Part shown: positions 18,894 through 27,640 of the stretch, in pieces
How the letters are laid out: every line of letters begins with the position of its first letter
How positions within the stretch are numbered: the first letter of the stretch is position 1
Assembly: GCF_003048615.2 (NCBI RefSeq)
Contig: NZ_CP049263.1
Coordinates: 558,001-622,000 of the forward strand
From: Campylobacter concisus
GTDB lineage: Bacteria; Campylobacterota; Campylobacteria; Campylobacterales; Campylobacteraceae
Direction of reading: 5' to 3'
DNA length: 64,000 bases
Translations under genes and position numbers: made by a program
The notes under the pieces: model-generated
Told to the model about the DNA's origin: nothing
Database searches by the model: none
What the model saw: the letters and a program-made list of their open reading frames with translations, nothing else

Positions 18894-19705
18894 TAGCTCT
18901 TTTTCCTTCCAAATTTAATGGCATTTGCATGGCAGACATTGAGGCAGTCTCCGCAGTTTGTGCAGTTTATCTCATCAGGTCTTGTCCCCATTTCGCACTT
19001 GCGCAAGCATGCGTCACAGTCGTCACAGGCACTTGTTTTATAGACGCGAAAGATCGAAAATTTACGCAAAATTTCAAGCACGCCACCTGATGGGCAGACG
19101 AAGCGGCACCAAAGGTTGGCTATGATTAGCGAGGCTAGCATGACTGAGATGATGACTGCTGTGCGAGTGACCCACTCCCACTCGCCAAAGCGAAGTGACA
19201 AAGTAACGGCTGTTAGGTACTCATCGCTCGTTCTTATAGGTATCATCATGCGTGGATTGCCCCAGACGAAATATACCCAAAGGCTGAGCGCTATGGCAAT
19301 TAGCATGCCTATTTGAGCGATTACCAGCTTTTTGCTGCGAATTTTTAGCTTGAAAAAGGCAAATTTACCAAGCATTTGATTGACAAAGCCTGCTGGACAT
19401 ACCCAGCCACAAAATGCCCTGCCAAAGAGGATGACAAGTGCTGGGATAAATAGCCAAAATCCAAAAAACAGCGATGTGATCCGCCCCCAACAGGTGATGA
19501 TAGGGCAGTTTTGGCAATTCACAAAAGGCACTACAAAAGGGCATCTAAAAATGCCGTAATACGCCCATTGCCCGATGCCTGCTATAAAGATGAGCTGCAC
19601 TAGGCGTCTTATCTTTGTTGTGGGTGAGTTTTTGCTTCTCTTTTTTAAATTTACATTGCCGCATGCACTGCTATTAGAGCATGCGCTATTACAGCTACTA
19701 CACAT
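18893..19705 (-). CDS. NapH/NosR-like 4Fe-4S membrane protein
   Basis: A 270-residue polytopic inner-membrane protein. The N-terminus is Cys-rich (CSSCNSACSNSSAC). About four to five TM segments follow. Two CxxxCP motifs (CGWVCPAG, CRFVCPSG) and a C-terminal pair of 4Fe-4S motifs (CDDCDACLRKC; CTNCGDCLNVC) are seen. This is the layout of NapH and of the NosR C-terminal half, which pass quinol electrons to periplasmic or cytoplasmic acceptors. No nap or nos genes adjoin it. It overlaps its neighbours on both sides (1 and 8 bases), so it probably works with the binding protein and the NifB-like enzyme. Confidence 0.85.
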   Translation of the reverse strand: MCSSCNSACSNSSACGNVNLKKRSKNSPTTKIRRLVQLIFIAGIGQWAYYGIFRCPFVVPFVNCQNCPIITCWGRITSLFFGFWLFIPALVILFGRAFCGWVCPAGFVNQMLGKFAFFKLKIRSKKLVIAQIGMLIAIALSLWVYFVWGNPRMMIPIRTSDEYLTAVTLSLRFGEWEWVTRTAVIISVMLASLIIANLWCRFVCPSGGVLEILRKFSIFRVYKTSACDDCDACLRKCEMGTRPDEINCTNCGDCLNVCHANAIKFGRKKS

Positions 19706-20558
19706 CTTTTACACCAAACCTTTCTATAAGCTCTAGCCCACGCGCTGAATAAATGGAGGTAAAGCCATGTTTTTCAAAAATTTCTTGTCCTTCGGTGCCG
19801 CAAACAAAGTCTGCAAAGTCATTTGCTAGCCTTTCATCTTTTACATATTTCATTATATTTAGCGTAAAAGTGAGCGGTCCAGGTGGGATGAGCTTTTCAT
19901 CGATGGGCATATACTCGATCTTGTCTTTAAACCTATCGTGCGTTGTTAGGCGCTTTTCGATGATCGAAGCGTCGCCCTTGCCATCAACTAGCTCGCACAT
20001 CATATTTATGACGCATGATCCATTTGCGACCATGTTTTTCATCACAGCATCAGTTAGGTTTGAGTTTTTTAAGATCCCTTTGACTGGGCCACTGCCAGGG
20101 GGCGATGATCTAAGAGGCAGCATCACTCTAACACCTGGCTCTGCAAGGTCTTTTAAGTCACGAATGCCTGCTGGATTGCCTTTTGGCACGACTAGGACGT
20201 AGTCGGTAAAGCATAGCGGCCTAAAGTGGAGGCTAAGACCAGCTTTGCGAAGTTTTTTAGAAAGCTCTAAAACCCTTGCTCCAAAGAGCTCGGTCGTGCT
20301 TTGAAGTGCTAAAAGCGACTTGCCAAGAGCGCCAGCAAAAGCGCCTGTGTATTGGATGTTGTGCCCTGTTCTTGACTCGTAAATGGCATTTAGCTCGTTA
20401 AAAGCTTCAGATAGGCCACCACACGACCAAACTTGAAGCGAGTCAGACTTAAATGGCGTAAAGCCAGCCAGCATCGTTTGTGGCGTGGCAGCAGCAGCTG
20501 TGGCTAAAGCACCTTTTAAAAAGCCACGGCGTGATATACCGGTTTGTTTTAATTCCAC
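19698..20558 (-). CDS. Tat-exported ModA-like substrate-binding protein
   Basis: A 286-residue periplasmic binding protein. The N-terminus has a twin-arginine signal (SRRGFLKGALATAAAA). The body resembles the molybdate/tungstate-type periplasmic binding fold (TELFGARVLELSKK, CFTDYVLVVPKGNPAGI, PLRSSPPGSGPVKG, CGTEGQEIFEKHGF). Tat export suggests folding, or cofactor loading, before transport. No ABC permease or ATPase adjoins it. It is the promoter-proximal gene of the operon with the Fe-S membrane protein and the NifB-like enzyme. The ligand is unknown; an oxyanion is a guess. Confidence 0.78.
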   Translation of the reverse strand: MELKQTGISRRGFLKGALATAAAATPQTMLAGFTPFKSDSLQVWSCGGLSEAFNELNAIYESRTGHNIQYTGAFAGALGKSLLALQSTTELFGARVLELSKKLRKAGLSLHFRPLCFTDYVLVVPKGNPAGIRDLKDLAEPGVRVMLPLRSSPPGSGPVKGILKNSNLTDAVMKNMVANGSCVINMMCELVDGKGDASIIEKRLTTHDRFKDKIEYMPIDEKLIPPGPLTFTLNIMKYVKDERLANDFADFVCGTEGQEIFEKHGFTSIYSARGLELIERFGVKDV

Positions 20559-20883
20559 GAAATCTCCTTTTGGGATTTAAGAAATGTAAATTTGATATTT
20601 TCGGCACGCGAAACTTGTGAAATTTGACTTTTGTAATTTGCAAAAATGGTAGTTGAAGATAAATTTATGCAAATGTAAATTGCGACCGCAATCTAGATTT
20701 GAGTGATTATAGCCAAATGCTAGCTTAAAAATCGAGATAAATTTAAAAAACGCAGGGGTAAATTTGCTAAAGTAAATTTATCGTTTAAAGAATAATTAAG
20801 ATTTTAGTCGTCACAAGACTTAAAAAGGTATATAATGCCTTTTGCGATTTAAATGGAATTTATCTTAAAAATGGAGGTTTATC
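20559..20883. promoter_or_regulatory. Divergent promoter region with TATAAT for the autotransporter
   Basis: These 325 bases separate two divergent units. On the plus strand GGTATATAATGCC places a -10 box at 20831-20836, about 50 bases before the autotransporter start, and TGGAGG (about 20872-20877) is its Shine-Dalgarno. On the minus strand AAAAGGAG lies just before the binding-protein start. No ORF is seen. Confidence 0.6.
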
Positions 20884-23800
20884 TTGAAAAATAATCTTAG
20901 CATTTCTCTTGTTTTATCTAGCATTTTATGTAGTTGCTTAGACGCTCAGGTCATGGATATAGGGACAAATTTTTATAGAGATTACCTTGATCTTGCGCAA
21001 AACAAAGGCATCTTTAAAGCCTCAGACGTTCCACTAGAATTTACGCAAAGAAACGGCACTAAATTTACGTTTGATAAGATCCCAAACAACAACGCAAGAA
21101 ACAATAAAGGCAACTTTACTGCGCTTGGACGAAGTTTTGTAGTTACGGCAAATCACACACTTCTTGCCTCAGCTGCTACAAATTTTAATGAAAATAGAGG
21201 CTGGTTTGGCAACACACTTTATGAATACGCGACAAATTCTACGCAAAAGCTTTATGGCGCAGACACAACGTATCTTCGCACTTCAAAATACATAGTCGAA
21301 GGGCAGATCGATCCTTTGGATGTGCCAAATTTGGAGATATCTAGCCAAGATCAAGCAAAAGATGAAGCTAATGCAAACAAGATAGAAGATCGTTTTAGAG
21401 ATATAAAAAATAGCGGCGGAGCTAGTGGCGAGAACATCCTTGCATACGAGGCTGGCACAGGCTCACTTGCCCTTGAAAAGCCAAAAAGCGATTCAGATGG
21501 CTTTGCTGAGGTGATGAGTGCTACTGAGTTTGAGAACCAAAATATAGTAAATAACGCACTTGGTGCAAGCGTAAATGAGATAGGAGTGGCGTACTCGGCA
21601 GTTTATAAGAGCCATTACTCAAGTGTAAGCAAACCCGGGGTTTATCTATTTATGACTTCAAACAGAGACTTTAGAAATAGGCTTTTGCCAGGAGATAGCG
21701 GCTCTGGGTTTTTTGTCTATGACACGGTAGCTCAAAAATGGGTCTTAGTAGGCGTTTTAACCGGAGTTGAGGACAATAAAAACTACGCTTCTATCGTTAC
21801 TGCAAGAGATTTTAACGACTATAAAAAAGAGTATGAAAACTTAGTAAGTGGCGTAAATGTCCTAGGCAGCGCGCTAGTGCAAAATAAAGATAATATATTT
21901 AGCAGCGCAAATGGCTCAAACATCACGCTAAACTCTAATCTAGACTTAGGACATGGCGGTATCGTCGTAAATAGCGGAGATCTTACGCTAAATAGCACAA
22001 ATGGTAGCAAGATAGCAAAATTTGCAGGTTTTGACATAGCTGGGGGTGCAAGTTTAAATTTAAACGTCGTTTCAGACACAAGCGTGCATAAGCTAGGCAA
22101 AGGCAGCTTGATAGTAAGCTCAAGTGGCAACAAACCACTAAGGCTAGGCGAGGGCGTGGTTGAGTTAAGAGCTTTAAATGCCTTTGATAAAATTTATCTA
22201 ACAAGTGGCAGGGGGCTCTTAAGGCTTGGCGTGAATGAAAATTTAAATGACAAAATTTTCTTTGGCAATGGCGGTGGAGTGCTTGATCTAAATGGCTTTG
22301 ATCAGACTTTTGACAACATATCAGCCAACTCAAGCGACGCTAAGATAACAAATGAAAACTCGCAAAGAGCGATCCTTAAAATAAACGGCGAGATTGGCAA
22401 AGATACGATATTTCACGCAAGCATCGATAAAAATATAGAGCTAAAACATAGCGGGCAGGGCAAGGAGCTTGTTTTTGACGGAGGATTTGACATTGATGGT
22501 GCTTTGAGCCTAGAAAATGCCAAAGTTACGCTCCAAGGACATCCAAAGACGCACGCCATTGGCGATGCTAGCGTTTTAACTTCCCTAGCAAAGAGCAAGA
22601 TAGCCGCAGCTGGCCTAAGTGAGCCAGCCTATATGGATCTCGCTCGCCCATCCACACTCTATCAGCCTGACTGGGACGAGAGAAAATTTAGTGCAAAAGA
22701 TGGCATAAAGCTTAAATCATCAGAGCTTACCATAGGTAAAGATGCTAAGCTAAATGGTGACATCACGGCTAAAAACTCGGTCATAAATTTAAGTGGCGAG
22801 CTAACTCACTATATCGATAAATTTGATGGCTCAAATACCTATGATGACGGCTTAAAGTATCGCCAGGATATTGAGAGTGGAAATTTGCTTGTTAAAGACG
22901 TTAAATTTGACAATAAAATCGTCATGGATAGCGATAGTCTGCTAAGAGTAGGAGGCGGCACAACTAAGCTAAAAGAGCTAGTAATAAATGGCAAAGATAC
23001 GCCTTTAGCTAAAGATGTGCTCTTAGGGGATGGTAAATTTGAGGTAGAAAATTTAGAGATTAGTGGTGCGCAAAAGCTTGGCTTTGAGCCTGATAGTGTC
23101 GTAAAAAAGAGCCTAAAGATAAAGAGCTTTGGCAGTGAAAATGAGCCGGTGCTTGACTTTAAAAAGGTCTTAACCCTTGGTGCTGGGATGAAATTTGATG
23201 TTGATTTTACTGCGGCACTTAAAGGCGGCATGGCGCTTGATAAAACATATACCTTAGTAAGCGCGCAAAATATCATAAATGAGGGCGCTATCTTTAACAA
23301 CGAGCAAAAACTTGGGGATTTGTTTATGACTTACGCCATAAGTGACGGCAAGATCGTGATGAAGCTAAGCGACAAAAAGGGAGAAAATCCAGCCGTTTCG
23401 TCCAATGTAGTGCAAGAGAGTGTTTCTAAATTTAGCCAAAGAGAAAATAAAATCCTAAGCATGCTAAAAGGCACGCCTGAATTTGTGCAAGCAATCTCAA
23501 GCGGTGACGATGAGGCGCTAAGAAAACTAGCACAAAAAGCAGATAAGGATATGAAAGAAATTTCTACTTCTTCGCTCAAAATGAGCATAAAAGCCTTGCA
23601 AAACAGCAATGAGCTGATGAACTCTAGGCTATTTCAGGTCACGCAGCTAAGGGCAAAGGCTGATATCTCGCAGTTTAAGCTAGCTGGACTTGAAAGTGAC
23701 ATCATGCCAAGCGCGAAGATGGCTTACGAAGCAGCAGAAGCTAGCAGGGAGAGAAACAACTTTTGGGCAAATGTAAATGGTGCTTATTTTAAAGATAAAA

Positions 23801-24525
23801 AAAGCGATGGCGACCTTAAATTTTATGGTACAAATATCGGCTATGACAGAGGTTATGACGAGTTTATCTTAGGCGTGAGCACTGGAGTAAGTAAGGCTAA
23901 ATTTAGCTCAAATGTATTAAAAGATGATGCTAAAATTTATAGTTTTGGTGCGTATGGGCTTTTTGAAAGAGGAGCTCACGAGATACAAAGTAACTTAAAT
24001 TTTGCCTTTATAAACTCAAAACGCAGCCTAGATGAGGCGCAAAAAGCTAGCGTAAAAGGCAGAGGCATCCTATCAAGCAACTACTATAAATATAAAATTT
24101 CACTCTCTAAAAGTGGTGAGTTTGAGCAAAGCATAAAGCCACTACTAGCACTAGAGCTTGGCGCTAACGGCATTGATGGATTTAAAAATGACCGATATGA
24201 TCAAAAGAGCATCAATGACTTTAATGTGGCTGTAGCAGCGGGAGTAGAATACGCTTTATACAGCGATAAAAACGCATTTAGTGTGCAATTTTTAGTAAAG
24301 CAAAGTATATATAACTCAGAAGATAAATCTTATGTTTCGCTTAATAATTCAAGTGAGTATGTTGATTACAAACTTGATAACAATAAGCTAAGCTACAAGC
24401 TTACTTTAAACTCAGACACCAAGCTTAGCGAAAATTTAGTTCTCTCTTCTCAGCTAAGCGGGATGCTTGATAATGATAAAAACTACGGCATAAGTGGTGG
24501 TTTGAAGATCGAGTATAAATTTTAA
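20884..24525 (+). CDS. S6-family serine protease autotransporter
   Basis: A 1213-residue type V secreted protease. The TTG start is set by TGGAGG 7-12 bases upstream; an ATG overlapping that site is out of frame. It has a signal peptide (about 1-22), a chymotrypsin-like passenger protease with H91 in VTANHTLLA and Ser272 in GDSGSGFF, a long beta-helix passenger (about 330-820) of repeated short strands, a linker helix, and a C-terminal beta-barrel (about 950-1213) ending in aromatic YKF. The catalytic Asp is not certain. S6 autotransporters include IgA protease and SPATEs. The substrate here is unknown. It ends about 115 bases before the ICE. Confidence 0.9.
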   Translation: MKNNLSISLVLSSILCSCLDAQVMDIGTNFYRDYLDLAQNKGIFKASDVPLEFTQRNGTKFTFDKIPNNNARNNKGNFTALGRSFVVTANHTLLASAATNFNENRGWFGNTLYEYATNSTQKLYGADTTYLRTSKYIVEGQIDPLDVPNLEISSQDQAKDEANANKIEDRFRDIKNSGGASGENILAYEAGTGSLALEKPKSDSDGFAEVMSATEFENQNIVNNALGASVNEIGVAYSAVYKSHYSSVSKPGVYLFMTSNRDFRNRLLPGDSGSGFFVYDTVAQKWVLVGVLTGVEDNKNYASIVTARDFNDYKKEYENLVSGVNVLGSALVQNKDNIFSSANGSNITLNSNLDLGHGGIVVNSGDLTLNSTNGSKIAKFAGFDIAGGASLNLNVVSDTSVHKLGKGSLIVSSSGNKPLRLGEGVVELRALNAFDKIYLTSGRGLLRLGVNENLNDKIFFGNGGGVLDLNGFDQTFDNISANSSDAKITNENSQRAILKINGEIGKDTIFHASIDKNIELKHSGQGKELVFDGGFDIDGALSLENAKVTLQGHPKTHAIGDASVLTSLAKSKIAAAGLSEPAYMDLARPSTLYQPDWDERKFSAKDGIKLKSSELTIGKDAKLNGDITAKNSVINLSGELTHYIDKFDGSNTYDDGLKYRQDIESGNLLVKDVKFDNKIVMDSDSLLRVGGGTTKLKELVINGKDTPLAKDVLLGDGKFEVENLEISGAQKLGFEPDSVVKKSLKIKSFGSENEPVLDFKKVLTLGAGMKFDVDFTAALKGGMALDKTYTLVSAQNIINEGAIFNNEQKLGDLFMTYAISDGKIVMKLSDKKGENPAVSSNVVQESVSKFSQRENKILSMLKGTPEFVQAISSGDDEALRKLAQKADKDMKEISTSSLKMSIKALQNSNELMNSRLFQVTQLRAKADISQFKLAGLESDIMPSAKMAYEAAEASRERNNFWANVNGAYFKDKKSDGDLKFYGTNIGYDRGYDEFILGVSTGVSKAKFSSNVLKDDAKIYSFGAYGLFERGAHEIQSNLNFAFINSKRSLDEAQKASVKGRGILSSNYYKYKISLSKSGEFEQSIKPLLALELGANGIDGFKNDRYDQKSINDFNVAVAAGVEYALYSDKNAFSVQFLVKQSIYNSEDKSYVSLNNSSEYVDYKLDNNKLSYKLTLNSDTKLSENLVLSSQLSGMLDNDKNYGISGGLKIEYKF

Positions 24526-24531
24526 ATTTAT

Positions 24532-24560
24532 GTCAAAGTGGATTTAAATTTCACTTTGAC
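24532..24560 (+). terminator. Hairpin after the autotransporter gene
   Basis: GTCAAAGTG (24532-24540) and CACTTTGAC (24552-24560) pair perfectly across an 11-base loop. No U-run follows directly, so termination may be weak or Rho-assisted. Confidence 0.55.
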
Positions 24561-24640
24561 GTTGGTAAAAAACAGATTGTTTTAAATTTGGTAATTTTGA
24601 AATCTAATGAAAAATGGTGAAATTTAAACTTGAAAGTAGG

Positions 24641-24659
24641 TGGTGGGTTCACCAGGACT
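24641..24659 (-). repeat. Attachment-site copy of a tRNA 3' end (left ICE end)
   Basis: TGGTGGGTTCACCAGGACT, read on the minus strand, is a tRNA 3' end. It has part of the T-loop, T-stem CCTGG, acceptor strand TGAACCC, discriminator A and CCA. No tRNA body is attached. A truncated 3' tRNA copy at the start of a mobile element is the usual att duplication. I recall this 3' end from elongator tRNA-Met(CAT), which is memory and unverified. The polarity predicts the intact minus-strand tRNA just beyond the integrase, past 64,000. Confidence 0.75.
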
Positions 24660-24998
24660 ATTGTATCAATAATATTCAGCAAATAATAGAGCCTTATGAT
24701 CTAAAGTAAATATATTATTACTCTATAAAATACTTTTTTATCATCTAATAGGTCTTTATGATATTTACTATATATTAATTATATAAGACTTATAATTAGT
24801 TGTTCATTATTGTTAAAAAATATATTACACTTACGAAAGTATAAAGGAAGGGATGCTATTGTCTTTTTGAAAAAAGAGCTAAAAACAATAGACAATAGGT
24901 AAACCAAATTTTGCTAAAGCAAAATTTGGACTTTTATTTAAAACATGGGGGCAAGCCCCCAAACCCCAGACAAATAAAGAGAAAATAATTTTTTAAAA
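24660..24998. other. Left-end non-coding region of the ICE with hairpins
   Basis: No ORF is credible in these 339 AT-rich bases. Two strong stems are present: CCAAATTTTGC / GCAAAATTTGG (24904-24914 and 24919-24929, loop TAAA) followed by T-rich text, and GGGGGC AA GCCCCC (24947-24960). Either may terminate the minus-strand repressor transcript or form part of the attL recombination region. Confidence 0.55.
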
Positions 24999-25697
24999 TC
25001 ACTCTTCAATATATTTAGGTTGATAGTTCTTAAAAATGTTTATGACGTATCCTAAAATTTCTATTTTATTAAGTTCATTTTGAGAAAGTTCAATATTGGA
25101 GAAATCATCTTTGCTTGAAAAAAACTTAAGGTTTTGATTAAAAGGGTTTATACGGCAATACTTAATTAATACCTCATTATTAACTCTTAAAACCAAGAGG
25201 GCATTATCTCTTGGGATGTTATCTCTTACAATAATTAAAATATCTCCATCTGTTGCGAATGGAGCTGCCTTATTGTTTGTTACGGTAATAAAATTATAGT
25301 CATATGGCTTTGATAGATTAAATAGTTTTGAAAGAATTTTAATACTTTGTAAGTAAGGATCAATGCTTTCTTTTTGGTTTGCAAAATCGTATAGATCATC
25401 ATAAATTGTGCAAATGCTTTCAGAATTAGCTCTTATTTGAAGCTTACCATTGTCAGTTTCAATATTATATTTGCTAATTGCAGTAGCTATATCGATATCT
25501 GTATCAAAGTAGTCAATTCCAAAACCAGTAGCTTCAGCAATCTTGTATTTGACTTGTATGGGAAGTGGGTTTATATTATTTTCATAAGAATTTACCCTAA
25601 CTCTACTTATTCCGATCTTATCACCAAACTCACTCTGAGTAAGTCCATAGGCATTGCGTAATCTTCTTAGTTTGTCCCCGCATCCATTTGTTTTCAT
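24999..25697 (-). CDS. XRE/S24-like repressor, catalytic Ser apparently absent
   Basis: A 232-residue phage-type repressor. The N-terminal HTH (about 9-62) has LTQSEFGDKIGISRVRVNSYE. The C-terminal half resembles the LexA/CI S24 dimerisation-peptidase domain (ATDGDILIIVRDNIPRDNALLVL, then VLIKYCRI). The position of the nucleophilic Ser (normally G-D-S-M-x-P before DGD) reads NNKAAPFATDGD, with no Ser, while the Lys of the dyad may remain. It may therefore not self-cleave on DNA damage. It diverges from the AlpA-like gene and likely represses the rightward ICE genes. Confidence 0.82.
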   Translation of the reverse strand: MKTNGCGDKLRRLRNAYGLTQSEFGDKIGISRVRVNSYENNINPLPIQVKYKIAEATGFGIDYFDTDIDIATAISKYNIETDNGKLQIRANSESICTIYDDLYDFANQKESIDPYLQSIKILSKLFNLSKPYDYNFITVTNNKAAPFATDGDILIIVRDNIPRDNALLVLRVNNEVLIKYCRINPFNQNLKFFSSKDDFSNIELSQNELNKIEILGYVINIFKNYQPKYIEE

Positions 25698-25813
25698 AAA
25701 TTTCCTTTTTTTATTTATTTTAGCAAATCTAAAATTATTTGTTAATGTATTAAGAGTAGTATAAGGTTGTGAGATATAAAATGATATTAGATTTTTTAGG
25801 AGGTTATCTTTTT

Positions 25814-26050
25814 ATGATTGATGTAGTAGATGAAAAAATAGAAAAAAAGAATGAATTTATTACTCCAGAGCAGTTCGAGGAATTATTTGGAATAAGCATA
25901 GATAAACAAACTAGGCTTAGATTTAGTGTAAATTATACTGAGAAACGTAAAGCAAAGATCCCTCCTTTACCATATATCAGAATAGGTAAAAGAATATTGT
26001 ATAGACTAGAGAGTGTAAAAGAATGGTTAATAGAACAGGAAAGAAGATAA
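25814..26050 (+). CDS. AlpA/excisionase-like HTH protein (copy 1)
   Basis: A 78-residue DNA-binding protein. AGGAGGT at 25798-25804 lies nine bases before ATG 25814 and decides the start. An in-frame GTG at 25769 has no such site. The core FITPEQFEELFGIS...RLR...PPLPYIRIGKRILYRLESVKEWL is the winged helix of AlpA/excisionase-like regulators. It is paralogous to the protein at 50127-50348. It is divergent from the repressor and directly upstream of the RepA-like helicase, so it is a candidate activator or excisionase. Confidence 0.8.
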   Translation: MIDVVDEKIEKKNEFITPEQFEELFGISIDKQTRLRFSVNYTEKRKAKIPPLPYIRIGKRILYRLESVKEWLIEQERR

Positions 26051-26081
26051 TGATTTGCAGTAAAAGAAAAAAGGTTGTGAT

Positions 26082-27518
26082 ATGAAGCGGAACCACCACC
26101 ATAGCCATAGCACAACCCACAAAAGCACTGATATTCTATCAAATAAAATCATAAATGTCAAGGAATTCACTGCTTTGGATATTGAAAATACTAATTTTGA
26201 ATGGCTGATACCGAATTTCCTTTCAAAACAGAGCTTAAACATGGTATATGCTGGCGCTGGTGCAGGCAAGAGCATGTTTGCTATCCATCTTTGTAATTAC
26301 TTAGTGAAAAACAATGTCAATCTAGATGAAATCGTTTATATGGATGCTGATAATGGCATTGATATATTACAGAGTAGACAAGTCGATAAAATTATGGATA
26401 ATAGCAGTGGAAAAATAAAATATATTCTCTCTAACAGCTCGCATAGATTTACTATATTCAAAAAGTTAAATAGAGAATTTAAAGCAGGTGAAATAAAAAA
26501 TCGACTTATTATTATAGATAGTATTAGAAATTTTATAAAAGGTAGTCTAAGTAAAGATGATAATATAACAAGATTTATGGCAGACCTGCAAGGATTGAGA
26601 GACAAGGGTGCTACCATTATATTCCTCCACCACCAACCTAAGCAGGGAATGGATAAAAACGATGAGAATTATAAAGGCGCTACAGCCTTTATGGATAGTG
26701 TAGATGAAGCTTACTATTTACAAAACGAAAGTGACAGCTCGATTTCTATCAACGACAATGAAATGATTGTTAGCTTAAAACCAAAGAAAAAGAGAAGCCA
26801 TACAAAAGAGATGGTTGCTTTAATCGATACCAGGGAATTAGATCTAAAATTTATTGAAGATGATTTTATTGGGCTAAGCGACAAAGAAAAGATATCTTTG
26901 CAACTGGCACAAGAAATTATTGATCAAAAAGGTGAAATTTGTCAAAGCGATCTTGCAATAGCCATACAAAAACTTGCAAATAAAAACTACTATGAAACGG
27001 TTGGACGTAATACGCTTTGGAAATTATTTGACAAATTTGATGGAAAACTTTTTGATATTAAACGATTAAGAGGATATCAAAATTGTAATAAAAAGGTATT
27101 TGTGAGCAGAATAATGAATAAAACACCAAAATCAGAACAAGTAAATTTCGACGTTCATAAAGTCGAAGTATCAACCAATTATTTTGAAAGCGCAAAAGTA
27201 GCCAATAGCAACCAACTCTCTATAAACAAGAGCAATTTAAAGTTTTTAAACGCCATTCCTGTTAATATTGAGCCTATATCTAATGTTGATCAACATGGGT
27301 ATTCAACGATACGAGCATCTGTAGGAAGCTATTGTGTAGATATTGAAATAATAAATAACGATCTTGATCCGCTCGTAAATGAGTTAAAACAATGTATAAA
27401 GGACTATGATAAGGAAAATTCGTATCCGACGTTTTTTGGCGGCGATGAACTATTAAATATTTTATTAAAGATTAAGACTATTAATGAATTAAAAATAGTT
27501 TTAAGAAGTGATGGCTAA
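26082..27518 (+). CDS. RepA-like RecA-fold helicase (ICE replication)
   Basis: A 478-residue ATPase of the RSF1010 RepA/AAA_25 group. The N-terminus is His-rich (KRNHHHSHSTTHKS). The Walker A is GAGAGKSMF (58-66), then YMDADNGIDIL, Walker B LIIIDSIRNF, and TIIFLHHQPKQG with KGATAFMDSVDEAYYL. The C-terminal about 200 residues contain a probable winged-helix segment and an unknown tail. It is likely a hexameric replicative helicase for the element after excision. AAAGGTTGTGAT precedes the ATG. It is co-directional with the AlpA-like gene. Confidence 0.82.
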   Translation: MKRNHHHSHSTTHKSTDILSNKIINVKEFTALDIENTNFEWLIPNFLSKQSLNMVYAGAGAGKSMFAIHLCNYLVKNNVNLDEIVYMDADNGIDILQSRQVDKIMDNSSGKIKYILSNSSHRFTIFKKLNREFKAGEIKNRLIIIDSIRNFIKGSLSKDDNITRFMADLQGLRDKGATIIFLHHQPKQGMDKNDENYKGATAFMDSVDEAYYLQNESDSSISINDNEMIVSLKPKKKRSHTKEMVALIDTRELDLKFIEDDFIGLSDKEKISLQLAQEIIDQKGEICQSDLAIAIQKLANKNYYETVGRNTLWKLFDKFDGKLFDIKRLRGYQNCNKKVFVSRIMNKTPKSEQVNFDVHKVEVSTNYFESAKVANSNQLSINKSNLKFLNAIPVNIEPISNVDQHGYSTIRASVGSYCVDIEIINNDLDPLVNELKQCIKDYDKENSYPTFFGGDELLNILLKIKTINELKIVLRSDG

Positions 27519-27521
27519 TGA

Positions 27522-27620
27522 ATGATAGTTGATATCTTTTTTATTGGTTTTCTAATGGTCGTAATAGTATCGTTTTTAACCTTACTTACTTTGGGTTATT
27601 TTGATACAAGTAAAGAATAA
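27522..27620 (+). CDS. Putative 32-residue single-TM protein
   Basis: A short ORF, MIVDIFFIGFLMVVIVSFLT onward, ends in YFDTSKE. One TM helix spans about 3-25 with a charged C-terminal end. It begins three bases after the helicase stop and precedes another small membrane protein. There is no clear Shine-Dalgarno. I do not recognise it. It is supported only by position and hydrophobicity. Confidence 0.4.
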   Translation: MIVDIFFIGFLMVVIVSFLTLLTLGYFDTSKE

Positions 27621-27640
27621 ATCAAGAAGGTTATTTAAAA

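Noticed and set aside
18066-20558. Nitrogen-fixation island
   Set aside because: Only a NifB-like protein is present; no nifH, nifD, nifK, nifE or nifN is in the window.
22839-23300. Minus-strand 153-codon ORF in the autotransporter
   Set aside because: It is antisense to an intact beta-helix passenger with Pro/Ser/Leu bias and no start signal.
24904-24960. CRISPR-like or rRNA-derived repeats at the left ICE end
   Set aside because: There are only two unrelated hairpins, with no spaced direct repeats and no cas genes.
25769-25813. GTG start for the first AlpA-like protein
   Set aside because: AGGAGGT is spaced for ATG 25814, and the paralogue at 50127-50348 has no matching extension.
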